NCBI RefSeq assembly: GCF_005877885.1
Contig: NZ_VCHY01000001.1
Coordinates: 310,001 to 374,000 of the forward strand
Source of the DNA: Labilibacter sediminis
GTDB lineage: Bacteria > Bacteroidota > Bacteroidia > Bacteroidales > Marinilabiliaceae
Reading direction: 5' to 3'
Length of the DNA: 64,000 nt
Made by a program: the position numbers and the translations under genes. The notes below the pieces were generated by a model. That model saw only the letters and a list, made by a program, of their open reading frames with translations. It was not told where the DNA came from and did no database searches. This document shows, piece after piece, positions 43,934 through 53,334 of this stretch. Each line of letters begins with the position of its first letter. The first letter of the stretch is position 1.

Positions 43934-46732
43934 TTATTTCAGGTAAGGTTTTAAAAACTTACCTGTATAAGATAGCTCCACATCTATTAAATCCTCCGGC
44001 GTACCTTCAAACACCAAATATCCGCCTTTATCTCCTCCTTCTGGCCCCAAGTCAATAATCCAGTCAGCAGATTTAATAATTTCCATATTGTGCTCGATAA
44101 TGACCACTGAATGCCCTTTGGCTATTAATGCGTCAAATGCTTTTAGCAGCTTTTTTATATCATTAAAATGCAATCCTGTGGTTGGCTCATCAAAAATAAA
44201 CAGCGTCGGCTCGCTTTTTTCTTTAGCTAAAAACGAAGCCAACTTAACTCGCTGACTTTCCCCACCTGACAAGGTACTTGAGGACTGTCCCATTTTTACA
44301 TAACCCAACCCGACATCAGCTAAAGGTTTTAGTTTGTTTATAATTCTTTTCTCAGAAGGCTTAACGGCTTCTCCAAAAAATTCAATTGCCTGCTCAATGG
44401 TCATCTCTAAAATATCATGAATATTTTTATCACGATATTTCACATCGAGAATATCACTTTTAAAGCGTGTTCCCTGACAACTTTCGCACGTGAGTACTAT
44501 ATCAGCCATAAACTGCATTTCTACCTTAATAGTACCTTCACCCTGACATTCTTCACACCTACCTCCATCTATATTAAAAGAAAAGTGAGAAGCCTTATAA
44601 CCGTTAATTTTTGAAGCCTGCTGATCAGCCATCAGCTTTCTAATTTCATCATACGCTTTAAGATAGGTTGCGGGGTTTGACCTGGATGATTTACCAATGG
44701 GATTTTGATCAACAAATTCCACTTCCTTAATCTCATCAACATTTCCCTGTAACAAATCACATGCACCGGTTTTATCGGCATATCCGCCTAAGCGTTTTTT
44801 AATGGCTGGAAATAATATTGTTTTAATAAGTGATGACTTACCGGATCCACTTACTCCGGTAATGACTGTGAGTATATTAAGAGGTACTTTTACATCAATA
44901 TTCTTCAGATTATTTTCGCGAGCACCCAATACCTCCAGGTAATTGTTCCAACTGCGGCGCGAATGCGGAAGTTCAATACTTTTGGTTCCAAACAAATACT
45001 GGTAGGTTAAACTATCATTGGCCTTAGCAGCTTTTTCTAACTTGCCTTTAAAAACTATTTCTCCACCTAATCGACCCGCTCCGGGACCAATGTCCACTAT
45101 CTCGTCTGCAGCTCTCATTATATCTTCATCATGCTCAACCACAATCACGGTATTACCAATCTTTTGTAATTGTTTTAAAACACCAATCAAAAGAGCTGTA
45201 TCTCTTGAGTGTAGACCAATGCTAGGCTCATCCAATATATATAAAGACCCCACTAAAGTACTTCCTAACGAAGTTGCCAAATTAATACGCTGACTTTCTC
45301 CTCCGGACAAGGTAGATGATAAACGATTTAAAGTTAAATAGCCCAAGCCTACTTCATACAGAAAATTTAAACGCGTATCAATTTCACGAAACAAACGAAT
45401 AGCTACTTCTTTCTCATGTTCAGTAAGGGATAATTCCTTAAAGAAAACTATTAATTCATTGATAGGCATCAGCACTAATTCCGACAAACTCTTTCCTCCT
45501 ACCTTAACCCACGAAGCTTCCTTTTTAAGACGTGTTCCATTACACTCCGGACACTTGGTTTTACCTCTATAACGAGATAACATCACACGATACTGAATTT
45601 TATACTGCTGCTCTTCCACATGCCTGAAAAAGGTATTTATACCATCAAAATATTGATTTCCTTTCCATAGCAAAGAGCGCTCAGAATCAGTAAGTTCATA
45701 ATAGGGTTTATGCACAGGGAAATCAAAATAATGAGCTGCTGAAATGAGCTGCTTTTTATAATTTCCCATTTTTTCACCACGCCAACAAGCCACTGCATCT
45801 TCAAAAACAGACAATGATTTATTGGGGATTACCAAATCCTCATCGATGCCTATAACACTGCCAAATCCCTCACATTTTGTACAAGCGCCAACAGGATTAT
45901 TGAATGTAAACATATGCTCACTGGGCTCTTCAAAGATAATTCCATCCCTTTCGAAACTGTTGGAAAAAGTATATGTTTCAACCTCATCTTTCTCAAAGAT
46001 CTTAACCATACACTCCCCTTTTCCTTCGAAAAAAGCAGTTTCAATAGAATCGGCTAAACGCGATAAGTTATCCTCGTCTTTGGCCGCTGTTGCCCTATCT
46101 ACCACAAGATTATATGTATTACATTGAACACTTAAATCTTTATCCTTTATAAGCTCTTCTATCTTAAAAAACTCATTATTACTTTCAACACGAACAAATC
46201 CCTGCTTCATTAAAACTTCAAGATGATCAGAACAAGAACGGTCCTGAGGTAAATGAATAGGTGCTAAAATAACAAGACGCGTTTTATCATCATGTTGAGT
46301 AATATGGTTCACAACATCTGATACATAATGACGTTTTACCTCTTCCCCGGAAACTGGTGAAATTGTTTTACCTATACGTGCGTATAGCAACTTCAGATAA
46401 TCGTAAATCTCGGTAGAAGTACCCACTGTAGAACGTGGGTTTCGTGTATTTACTTTTTGCTCAATAGCAATGGCAGGTGGTATCCCTTTTATAAAATCAA
46501 CTTCCGGCTTATCTATTCTTCCTAAAAACTGACGTGCATATGAACTCAGACTCTCTACATAGCGTCGTTGTCCCTCTGCATATAAAGTATCAAAAGCCAA
46601 TGACGATTTTCCGGAACCGGAAACGCCAGTGATAACAATAAACTTATTACGGGGTATATCTAAATCTATACCTTTTAAATTATGGACTCTGGCCCCTTTA
46701 ATTTGAATGCTTTTTGATACCATTTTTGCCAT
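43934..46732 (-). CDS. uvrA: Excinuclease ABC subunit A
   Basis: 932 residues, damage-recognition ATPase of nucleotide excision repair. Two ABC halves: Walker [10 protein letters not shown] near residues 35 and 630, signature LSGGESQR near 475 and 830, Walker B with [11 protein letters not shown]. Zinc motifs are visible ([23 protein letters not shown] with CESCQGT). Ends with the family C-terminus EGTPEDL...[13 protein letters not shown] at 46732, or three codons later. Has its own promoter; no uvrB or uvrC here. Confidence 0.97.
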   Translation of the reverse strand: MAKMVSKSIQIKGARVHNLKGIDLDIPRNKFIVITGVSGSGKSSLAFDTLYAEGQRRYVESLSSYARQFLGRIDKPEVDFIKGIPPAIAIEQKVNTRNPRSTVGTSTEIYDYLKLLYARIGKTISPVSGEEVKRHYVSDVVNHITQHDDKTRLVILAPIHLPQDRSCSDHLEVLMKQGFVRVESNNEFFKIEELIKDKDLSVQCNTYNLVVDRATAAKDEDNLSRLADSIETAFFEGKGECMVKIFEKDEVETYTFSNSFERDGIIFEEPSEHMFTFNNPVGACTKCEGFGSVIGIDEDLVIPNKSLSVFEDAVACWRGEKMGNYKKQLISAAHYFDFPVHKPYYELTDSERSLLWKGNQYFDGINTFFRHVEEQQYKIQYRVMLSRYRGKTKCPECNGTRLKKEASWVKVGGKSLSELVLMPINELIVFFKELSLTEHEKEVAIRLFREIDTRLNFLYEVGLGYLTLNRLSSTLSGGESQRINLATSLGSTLVGSLYILDEPSIGLHSRDTALLIGVLKQLQKIGNTVIVVEHDEDIMRAADEIVDIGPGAGRLGGEIVFKGKLEKAAKANDSLTYQYLFGTKSIELPHSRRSWNNYLEVLGARENNLKNIDVKVPLNILTVITGVSGSGKSSLIKTILFPAIKKRLGGYADKTGACDLLQGNVDEIKEVEFVDQNPIGKSSRSNPATYLKAYDEIRKLMADQQASKINGYKASHFSFNIDGGRCEECQGEGTIKVEMQFMADIVLTCESCQGTRFKSDILDVKYRDKNIHDILEMTIEQAIEFFGEAVKPSEKRIINKLKPLADVGLGYVKMGQSSSTLSGGESQRVKLASFLAKEKSEPTLFIFDEPTTGLHFNDIKKLLKAFDALIAKGHSVVIIEHNMEIIKSADWIIDLGPEGGDKGGYLVFEGTPEDLIDVELSYTGKFLKPYLK

Positions 46733-46757
46733 TAAGAGCAGTTTTAAAATCTGGCTT

Positions 46758-46765
46758 CAAATATA
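46758..46765 (-). promoter_or_regulatory. -7 box of uvrA promoter
   Basis: Minus strand TATATTTG, an exact TAnnTTTG match, 26 bases before the start. No LexA-like palindrome was recognised. Confidence 0.5.
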
Positions 46766-46769
46766 TTGA

Positions 46770-46835
46770 AATAGCCTGACTAATTCATGATATTCCCAAT
46801 GCTTTTGGCAATGTTTATGAATTAATCAGGCTATT
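46770..46835 (-). terminator. Long 19-bp hairpin after the arsenic operon
   Basis: Arms 46770-46788 and 46817-46835 pair except for one C-A mismatch (outer part AATAGCCTGA / TCAGGCTATT); followed by T-rich DNA on the minus strand. Probably ends the ars transcript, and lies over the -33 region of uvrA. Confidence 0.6.
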
Positions 46836-46899
46836 ATTTTATAAGGCATATCTTAAAAAGATCACCTGTTTTTCTAAGTAAAAATTTTACTCCTTTGGT

Positions 46900-47931
46900 T
46901 TAATACTTCCATTTATTGGCTACTGCAACCAAAGACAACATAATTGGCACCTCAACAAGAACACCTACTACCGTAACCAATGCTGCCGGAGATTGCAAAC
47001 CAAACAAGGCTATGGCTACTGCCACCGCAAGTTCAAAAAAGTTGCTTGCGCCTATCATGGCTGCCGGTGAACAAATGGCATGTGGCAACTTTATTTTTCG
47101 CCCAACAAACCAAGCTACAAAAAATATAAAATACGTTTGTATGATTAACGGAACGGCTACCAAAAATATAATTAACGGATTTTTAGTGATAGTATCTCCC
47201 TGAAAGGCAAATAACAACACCAACGTTAATAACAATGCTACGATAGAAACAGGTTTAAACTTAGGCAGAAAACTACCCTTAAACCAAGCTGCTCCCTTTC
47301 GTTTTATAAGCATCTTGTTAGTTATATATCCAGCTAATAACGGAATAACAACAAATATGACAATACTTGCCAATAATGTATCGTATGGTACCTGTACATT
47401 CGTAATACCCAATAACAAACCAACCAAAGGCACAAATGCCACCAATATAATTAAATCATTTACCGACACCTGAACCAAGGTATAATTTGGATCGCCATTT
47501 GTTAAATAGCTCCAAACAAAAACCATGGCCGTACAAGGCGCTGCCCCTAGCAAAATGGCACCGGCAATATATTCTCCTGCCTGATCAGGTGATATAAAAG
47601 CCGCATAAAGCTTTGAAAAGAATATCCAGGCAAAAAACGCCATGGTAAATGGTTTAATCAACCAATTGATTACAAGCGTTAATATTAAACCTTTAGGTCT
47701 TTTGCCAACATTCTTTATGCTGGAAAAATCAATCTGTAACATCATTGGATATATCATGAGCCAAACAAGTATTGCAACCGGAATATTCACTTTAAAAACT
47801 TCCATATTGCTTAGTACACTAATACTACCTTCGGCTATGTATCCAATAAGGATTCCTACTCCAATACACAGCGCTACCCATAACGACAGGTACTTTTCAA
47901 AAAATCCTATTTTAGCTTCTGTGTTACCCAT
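46900..47931 (-). CDS. arsB: Arsenite exporter, ACR3 family
   Basis: 343 residues, ten membrane helices. Exports arsenite (and probably antimonite) by proton exchange. ACR3 signs: [10 protein letters not shown], the helix with [17 protein letters not shown] that holds the key Cys, and [24 protein letters not shown] at the end. It is the ACR3 type, not the unrelated ArsB of E. coli. Last gene of arsR-arsC-arsB; gap of five bases to arsC. Confidence 0.94.
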   Translation of the reverse strand: MGNTEAKIGFFEKYLSLWVALCIGVGILIGYIAEGSISVLSNMEVFKVNIPVAILVWLMIYPMMLQIDFSSIKNVGKRPKGLILTLVINWLIKPFTMAFFAWIFFSKLYAAFISPDQAGEYIAGAILLGAAPCTAMVFVWSYLTNGDPNYTLVQVSVNDLIILVAFVPLVGLLLGITNVQVPYDTLLASIVIFVVIPLLAGYITNKMLIKRKGAAWFKGSFLPKFKPVSIVALLLTLVLLFAFQGDTITKNPLIIFLVAVPLIIQTYFIFFVAWFVGRKIKLPHAICSPAAMIGASNFFELAVAVAIALFGLQSPAALVTVVGVLVEVPIMLSLVAVANKWKY

Positions 47932-47936
47932 GATGC

Positions 47937-48362
47937 TTACAACTGAGGTTTAATTTTTTCAGTATAGAATTCGTAAAAACCTTTTTTAATTTCGTCTCTT
48001 ACACGAATAAACTCACTCCAGATAAACTCATCCGTTCCTACAGCGTGTGATGGATCATCGAAACCAATATGCAAACGTGTTTTAACTTTACCCGTAAAAG
48101 CAGGACACGATTCATTGGCTCCTCCACAAACAGTAATCACATAATCCCACTCATCATTAAGATACTTCTCTACTGAATCCGAAGTATGGCCACTAATATC
48201 TAAACCTATTTCAGCCATAGCTTTTACTGCATTTTGATTTAGCTTACCCGAAGCTTCTGTTCCTGCAGAAAACACCTCAATATTTTTATCAAAAGATTGT
48301 AAAAAACCATGTGCCATCTGGCTTCTACAACTATTACCTGTACATAAAATTAAAACCTTCAT
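47937..48362 (-). CDS. arsC: Arsenate reductase, thioredoxin-coupled (LMW-phosphatase type)
   Basis: 141 residues. Reduces arsenate to arsenite before export. P-loop C7-TGNSC-R13 (C-x5-R) as in low-molecular-weight phosphatases, and the redox pair C79 in VITVCGGA and C86 in NESCP used by the thioredoxin-linked enzymes. Length normal. Two bases separate it from arsR and five from arsB, so the three are co-translated. Confidence 0.93.
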   Translation of the reverse strand: MKVLILCTGNSCRSQMAHGFLQSFDKNIEVFSAGTEASGKLNQNAVKAMAEIGLDISGHTSDSVEKYLNDEWDYVITVCGGANESCPAFTGKVKTRLHIGFDDPSHAVGTDEFIWSEFIRVRDEIKKGFYEFYTEKIKPQL

Positions 48363-48364
48363 TT

Positions 48365-48697
48365 CTATTTACATTTATAATTATTAATATCTAAATTATC
48401 GATAAACTCTTGTAATGCTACTTTCAACTCTTCCACCTTATCCTTACATAAACAGTACTTTGTTCGCACACCATCAATTTGACCTTGAATCAAACCAATT
48501 TCTTTTAGTTCTTTTATGTGCTGGTTAACTGTGGTTCTACTCAAAGGCAATTCATCTGAAATATCTCCTGTAATGCATGACTCCGATTCCGCTAAGAACT
48601 GCAGAATACGTAAACGTGCCGGATGCGCCAACGCCTTAAAAAGCATTGCTCTTTCGTTGAGATCGGCATTAAATAAATCTGATTTTGCTTGTACCAT
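48365..48697 (-). CDS. arsR: ArsR-family arsenic repressor
   Basis: 110 residues from ATG 48697 (MVQAKSDLFN); an ATG at 48715 would add six residues and lies inside the operator. Winged-helix fold: ALAHPARLRILQFL, then ESCITGDISDELPLSRTTVNQHIKEL as the recognition part, and the wing GVRTKYCLCK. Cysteines in ESC, in C-L-C and in the end YKCK could bind arsenite; the usual CVC motif is absent. Repressor of its own operon. Confidence 0.9.
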   Translation of the reverse strand: MVQAKSDLFNADLNERAMLFKALAHPARLRILQFLAESESCITGDISDELPLSRTTVNQHIKELKEIGLIQGQIDGVRTKYCLCKDKVEELKVALQEFIDNLDINNYKCK

Positions 48698-48704
48698 AAC
48701 TTTT

Positions 48705-48752
48705 ATTTGACGCAAATATACGTCAAATATTATTACGACGTATAATTACGTC
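48705..48752 (-). promoter_or_regulatory. ars promoter with two palindromic operators
   Basis: The inverted repeat ATTTGACG (48705-48712) / CGTCAAAT (48721-48728) has exactly 8 bases between its arms, and on the minus strand these are TATATTTG, a perfect -7 box (48713-48720). A second palindrome GACGTA-TAAT-TACGTC follows at 48737-48752, near the -33 position. A repressor bound to the first would cover the -7 box itself. Confidence 0.7.
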
Positions 48753-48820
48753 ATTAAATTAATGTTAATAAATAAACGTAAAACCTCTGTAGCGATGAAT
48801 CATTAAATATGTCTAGAATA

Positions 48821-49414
48821 TTACAATACAGCCTCCAAAACAAATGCTTTCACATCATCCGCAAATGGAATTTTAAGCGCAGTCTCATGTGCCTTAGGCG
48901 ACATTTTTAGCCAGGTACTTTTAATTATGCGTTTTAACTTTTGTACATCCTTAGCATGCTTTTCTATAAAGTCAGCCAGGTCATAATTTAAGAACACAAG
49001 ACATACCACATCCTCCAATAGCTGACTTTTAGGATTGTTTTTCAGGTCTTTTTTTTCGATCATGATTTTAACGCGCTCTATGAATTCATTCGGATAGTCA
49101 ACTTTTTGAAGTAATTTTTCTGTCTTATTGGATTGATAAGTATACAGAAAAGATCGCCATTGATGATAACCTTTGCGATCCAGAGGATAGGTATTTCTAG
49201 GGATTTCCCAACGATATAAATGTTGACAACGAGCTGACAAAAACACTTCCTCATCTGCGTCTGGACAAAACTTTTCTAACTCGTCTACCATCCTTAAGGC
49301 ATACAAGTATTCTTTGGGATATGTATTGTTACCAATGCTCACTATTTCATTATTCTCCTGATATGCCTCATCAATTAACATGATGGCTTGCGTGTACCGT
49401 TCTCCGAAATTCAT
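48821..49414 (-). CDS. DUF4202 domain protein
   Basis: 197 residues, helical, with the family motif RWEIPRNTYPLDRKGYHQWRSFL near residue 70 (not continuous in all members), an LSARCQHLYRWE histidine, and a C-terminal helix pair. DUF4202 is an HD-like helical fold of unknown function. Single-gene unit between arsR and the chemoreceptor. Cytoplasmic. Confidence 0.85.
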   Translation of the reverse strand: MNFGERYTQAIMLIDEAYQENNEIVSIGNNTYPKEYLYALRMVDELEKFCPDADEEVFLSARCQHLYRWEIPRNTYPLDRKGYHQWRSFLYTYQSNKTEKLLQKVDYPNEFIERVKIMIEKKDLKNNPKSQLLEDVVCLVFLNYDLADFIEKHAKDVQKLKRIIKSTWLKMSPKAHETALKIPFADDVKAFVLEAVL

Positions 49415-49536
49415 ATAAATATTTTATTAGAATTACAGATACAACCCTGATTTGTTTAAAAAGAGAGAATATAATTGGTATTAGAAAATAATGACAATAC
49501 TTGCCCCCAACTAAAAATATTTGGTATTGCAATGTA

Positions 49537-51333
49537 CTATGAGTCCTGATCTAGCTTAAAGAAAGAAATAACCTCATGTAACTGCTCAGCCTGACTGGCT
49601 AATTCCTCTGCACTTGATGCTAACTCTTCGCTTGCTGCAGCATTTTGTTGAGTAACACTATTTAATTGTTGTATTGCACCATTAACCTGCTCGGCACCTT
49701 TGCTTTGCTCCACCGAAGAAATAGAAATTTCTTGTACAAGGTTCGAGGTTTGATCTATTTTAGGAATAGTATCACTCATCACTTCACCCGCTTCTTCCGT
49801 AACCTTAAGTCCATCCTGAGCCAAACCAACTATTTCCTCTGCTGCTTTTTTACTTCTTTCTGCCAGCTTTCTAACTTCCAAAGCTACAACTGCAAAACCT
49901 TTACCATGCTCTCCTGCCCTTGCTGCTTCAACTGCAGCATTTAATGCAAGCAGGTTGGTCTGCACAGCTATTTCGTTTATAATGGTAATCTTTTTTGCAA
50001 TTTCTTCATTGGCATCTACCGCTTTTTGGGCCTTCAAAGCCACCTCTTTCATACTCACATTACCTTCTTCAGAAACTTTTTGGGTTTTATAGGCATTTTG
50101 CGTGTTTTGCTCAATGTTTGAAGAAATTTGTTCCATTGTTGATGAAACCTCCTCAATTGAACTTGCCTGTTCGGTTGCCCCTTGCGATAGCTGTTCTGAA
50201 GAACCACTCATTTGCAGACTGGCTGAAGCAACATTTGAAGCTCCTGTACTTACTTCTGATATTGTAGCTTTTAATTTAGCCAGCATGGCAAGCAATGACT
50301 GCATTGCGCCTACTCTTTTTTCGGAATCTTTTATACTAATACTTAACTCACCTTTGGAAATTTTATTAGCAATTTCAGCAACCTCTGCCGGCTCGCCTCC
50401 CAATTGCCTTACTATTTGAACAGTGATATACAGTCCAATCAATACACTTGCTACCAAGCCAATTATAATTGAAACTACAAGTAATAATTTCGATCTTTTT
50501 ATAGTTCCCTTAATCTCAGCTCCCACCTTCGAAGAAAGCTCATTAACACTAGGTTCAATTTGATGCACAGCGGCACGCATATCACCCATATGCCCTTCAC
50601 TTTCGCTTAAACCGATTTCCCTATCCAGCTCTACTACTGTATTAAAATTACTCACATAATTATCCAACAACAGCAAAATCTCTTTTCTCAAGCCTGACGA
50701 AATACTGCTACTTTTTTGAACCAATACTTGTAATTTTTTACTATTGCTCAATAATTTATCCTGATATGCTAAATCTTTGCGAATAAAATAATCTTTTTCG
50801 TTACGCCTTAACATTAACATTGCTGCTTTAAAACTATCGGGCAAATTATTATCGTTTATACTAGCTTCAATGCGTTTAACACTTTGCCTTAAATCCCCAA
50901 CAAGGCCCCAGTCTTTAAATCCTTTCTCTGTAACATCCTTTACAATCACCTTAAATGATGTTTGATACTGCGAAAAAATATCATGCATATCAATAACCTG
51001 TTGAGTTAGGTTATTGCTTTTGATGATACTCGCACCTTCCAAGGCCGTAAGCAAAGAATTAATCTTTGCTAAATCATCATCAAACTTAACAAGGTATTTA
51101 CTGCTGCCTGTTTCAAAGAAATCAGGATTTATAATTTCACGTGAAAGAAAATCCTTTTCATGCTTTCGCAGCTTTAAGGAATTTGCCTCTATCTGATGAA
51201 TATCCTGACTATTTTCTCTAAGTATTTGAATCTTTTGGAAGGTTAGGAATGATATCATCCCTGTTATTAATAATATTGTAAAACCTACTCCAACAAGTAT
51301 TAACAATTTAGTTTTTAGCTTCAACTTCTCCAT
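49537..51333 (-). CDS. Methyl-accepting chemotaxis protein
   Basis: 598 residues. Two membrane helices (about 10-30 and 278-298) around a helical sensor of about 245 residues with two similar blocks ([11 protein letters not shown] near 55, [11 protein letters not shown] near 172), like a helical-bimodular (HBM) domain. Then a HAMP domain with [21 protein letters not shown] and a cytoplasmic signalling coil with [42 protein letters not shown]-type hairpin tip (near 450-490), the CheA/CheW contact. No CheA, CheW or flagellar gene is nearby. Receptor for an unknown small ligand. Confidence 0.93.
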   Translation of the reverse strand: MEKLKLKTKLLILVGVGFTILLITGMISFLTFQKIQILRENSQDIHQIEANSLKLRKHEKDFLSREIINPDFFETGSSKYLVKFDDDLAKINSLLTALEGASIIKSNNLTQQVIDMHDIFSQYQTSFKVIVKDVTEKGFKDWGLVGDLRQSVKRIEASINDNNLPDSFKAAMLMLRRNEKDYFIRKDLAYQDKLLSNSKKLQVLVQKSSSISSGLRKEILLLLDNYVSNFNTVVELDREIGLSESEGHMGDMRAAVHQIEPSVNELSSKVGAEIKGTIKRSKLLLVVSIIIGLVASVLIGLYITVQIVRQLGGEPAEVAEIANKISKGELSISIKDSEKRVGAMQSLLAMLAKLKATISEVSTGASNVASASLQMSGSSEQLSQGATEQASSIEEVSSTMEQISSNIEQNTQNAYKTQKVSEEGNVSMKEVALKAQKAVDANEEIAKKITIINEIAVQTNLLALNAAVEAARAGEHGKGFAVVALEVRKLAERSKKAAEEIVGLAQDGLKVTEEAGEVMSDTIPKIDQTSNLVQEISISSVEQSKGAEQVNGAIQQLNSVTQQNAAASEELASSAEELASQAEQLHEVISFFKLDQDS

Positions 51334-51589
51334 ATCACACCTTTTAGTTTTCCATTATATATAAAAGAGATTTATGAATACAATGGTTCATGAAATCTGT
51401 CATATTATACCCTCGGTTTTGTCCATTCAATGCAAACAGGGTAAATCATTTTTCCAGAATAACTCTACGATGGGCACCATGTTAGGTTTCGATAAAAAAC
51501 AACGTAAGGCATTAAATATCCAACCAATACACTATGAATTAACCAGTGAAGAATATCTCCTGCTTATTGAATAGATAGTATTCATTTTT

Positions 51590-51753
51590 CTGGAAAGCTT
51601 GTCGCAATACTGCAGGAAGGTTCCCACGCTCTGGAAAGCTTGTCGCAATAGTGCGGGAAGGTTTCCACACTCTGGGAAGTTTGTCGCAATGCTGCAGGAA
51701 GGTTTCCACACTCTGGGAAGCTTGTCTCAATACTGCGGGGAGGTTTCCAGAGT
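51590..51753. repeat. Tandem repeat of four 41-bp units
   Basis: Units 51590-51630, 51631-51671, 51672-51712 and 51713-51753 begin CTGG(A/G)AAG and contain TTGTCGCAAT, TGC(A/G)GG and GGTTTCCACACTCT. Units agree at roughly 85-95 percent of positions by eye. The fourth ends with CCAGAGTGTGG, the reverse complement of CCACACTCTGG in the others. 41 is not a multiple of three, so it is not a coding repeat. The 51334-51589 stretch before it shows only a 66-codon frame I do not believe. Confidence 0.85.
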
Positions 51754-51910
51754 GTGGGCGATTACAAAAAATCCGGCGTAGATAATTCCTTAGAACACTT
51801 TGTGTATCATAATATTATACATAAAGCCATCTTTATAAAGACTCGTTCCTTATATGCTAAGGTAAATAGGGTACGGGTATTTCTAGCTTAACGTATATAG
51901 ATACTCGTTC

Positions 51911-52079
51911 AACCCGCTTTATGCATTAGAAAATCTATTACACATTGAAATCACTTCAAAACAAGACACTTTGTTGCTTCACTTCAACTCACCAAACGAT
52001 GCTATGCCTCATTTCAGTAAAGCCTTGTTTTATCGTGCTTTTAATGTTCATGACGAAGTTCTAATACATAATGCGGGTT
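51911..52079. repeat. 169-bp palindromic dispersed repeat, copy 1
   Basis: Ends AACCCGC and GCGGGTT. The two halves form a long imperfect hairpin: outer arms differ at about 2 of 21 positions and inner arms pair across CACTTCAAAACAAG and CTTGTTTTATCGTG. A second copy lies at 56072-56241. The apex holds CAACTCACCA and GATGCTATG. No open frame; it looks like a small palindromic repeat or MITE-like element. Confidence 0.8.
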
Positions 52080-52094
52080 CAAAAGCAAAACCAT

Positions 52095-52127
52095 AAAAAA
52101 ATCCCGACCTTAAAATAAGATCGGGAT
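52095..52127 (-). terminator. Terminator after the GT2 gene
   Basis: ATCCCGA (52101-52107) pairs with TCGGGAT (52121-52127), extended by CTT/AAG; the A-run at 52095-52100 becomes Ts on the minus strand. Confidence 0.8.
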
Positions 52128-52157
52128 ATATATTTCCTCTTACGTTAGATTATGATT

Positions 52158-53093
52158 CTAAATATCCTTAGAATCTCTAACCTTGTAAATCTTCTTTTGC
52201 TGTGATTCGTGGTTGGTACGCATTAATAAATCTAGTACAATGCCAGTCATGATAATCTGGAAACCACCCAATAAGAAAATAAGAGCTGCAAATATCAGTG
52301 GTCGTCCCCAAATATCGTCGCCCATAATTTTTAACACCAGCAAATACACCATTAATAAAGTCCCGATTACAAAACTACCGGCACCTAATGGACCTAATAA
52401 ATGCATAGGTTTTTGTGAATGCTTATTAAAAAAGCGCATTAGTATTAAGTCACTAATCACTTTAAAAGTACGCGACAAACCATATTTTGACTCTCCGCTT
52501 ACACGTGCTCTGTGGTTCACATTTATTTGCTCTACTTTAGCACCTTCCATAATGGCTAAAATGGCAATAAATCGATGCATCTCTCCATATAAAGGCACCT
52601 CTTTGGCTATTTCGGCCTTAAACACTTTAATGGCACATCCATTATCTATGATTGGTGTTCCGGAAACTTTACGAACCAATGAATTGGCTATTTTAGAAGG
52701 AATTTTACGCAATAACATGCCATCCTTACGTTGAGCTCTGATACCTGTTACCACATCACACCCAGTTTCTTTCATCACCTGCATCATTCGGATTAAATCC
52801 TTTGGATCATTTTGTAAATCACCGTCCAGGGTAGCAATAATATCACCGGTAGCATAATCAATACCAGCTTTTAAAGCGGGACATTGTCCGTAATTTTTTC
52901 TTAAATCAATTAATACAACATTTTTTCCTTTCTGCTTATTAATTTCCTCTACGGTTCTGTCTTTGGAACCATCATTGATTAAAATCGTTTCAAAATCATA
53001 TTCCGAAGGATTTAATACCTCGTAAACCTGATCAACCAATGGAGCTATGTTATCTTCTTCGTTATATACGGGTATAACTACTGATATTTTCAT
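52158..53093 (-). CDS. Family 2 glycosyltransferase with two C-terminal membrane helices
   Basis: 311 residues. GT2 A-type fold (about 1-225): VVIPVYNEEDNI, LINDGSKDRT, the D-x-D site LDGDLQNDP, then GQCPALKAGI; C-terminal membrane helices about 232-255 and 266-288. This is the plan of polyprenyl-phosphate (dodecaprenol) sugar transferases such as ArnC/DPM1-like enzymes that load a sugar on a lipid carrier. The start lies inside a duplicated leader element (53088-53312). The upstream gene is the ArnT-like transferase, which uses lipid-linked sugars, so the two likely act in one pathway. Confidence 0.88.
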   Translation of the reverse strand: MKISVVIPVYNEEDNIAPLVDQVYEVLNPSEYDFETILINDGSKDRTVEEINKQKGKNVVLIDLRKNYGQCPALKAGIDYATGDIIATLDGDLQNDPKDLIRMMQVMKETGCDVVTGIRAQRKDGMLLRKIPSKIANSLVRKVSGTPIIDNGCAIKVFKAEIAKEVPLYGEMHRFIAILAIMEGAKVEQINVNHRARVSGESKYGLSRTFKVISDLILMRFFNKHSQKPMHLLGPLGAGSFVIGTLLMVYLLVLKIMGDDIWGRPLIFAALIFLLGGFQIIMTGIVLDLLMRTNHESQQKKIYKVRDSKDI

Positions 53094-53312
53094 ATGTTTA
53101 TATTTTGCTTTTTATTGCCACATGGAACTCGCCAAATTAATCATACTTCTGTGTGAGAAATAATTATCATGGCTCGTTTCATATGTTTATTTTTTCTTTC
53201 AATTGTCACATGGAACTCATAACAAATTTTAATCATTACCCAGTGTGTAATGATTAAAATTTACATGTTCGTTTCATGTGCTTAAGTTTATTTTTTCTTT
53301 AATATGCCAATA
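53088..53312 (-). repeat. Duplicated leader element before the GT2 gene
   Basis: Three copies of the opening CAT(A/G)TG...TTTATTTTTTCTTT(C/A)AAT begin at 53091, 53180 and 53275, spaced 89 and 95 bases. Each of the first two contains CACATGGAACTC, whose bases pair on the minus strand with the start region CATATGAAA. The middle copy also holds a perfect 16-bp hairpin (53224-53239 with 53247-53262). The GT2 ATG is inside the first copy; the last copy ends within the upstream gap near the GT39 stop. Confidence 0.75.
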
Positions 53313-53334
53313 GATGTCTTCTGCTCAGATAAGC

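Noticed and set aside
51374-51574. 66-codon frame on the plus strand between the chemoreceptor and the tandem repeat
   Set aside because: No recognisable domain, no -7 box, no partner gene; likely chance in a long non-coding stretch.
51590-51753. Tandem repeats as a possible CRISPR array
   Set aside because: The 41-bp units are directly adjacent with no unique spacers, and no cas gene is present.
51539-51781. Short frames over the 41-bp repeats on both strands
   Set aside because: The unit length shifts frame at each copy and no homology is seen; they are by-products of the repeat.
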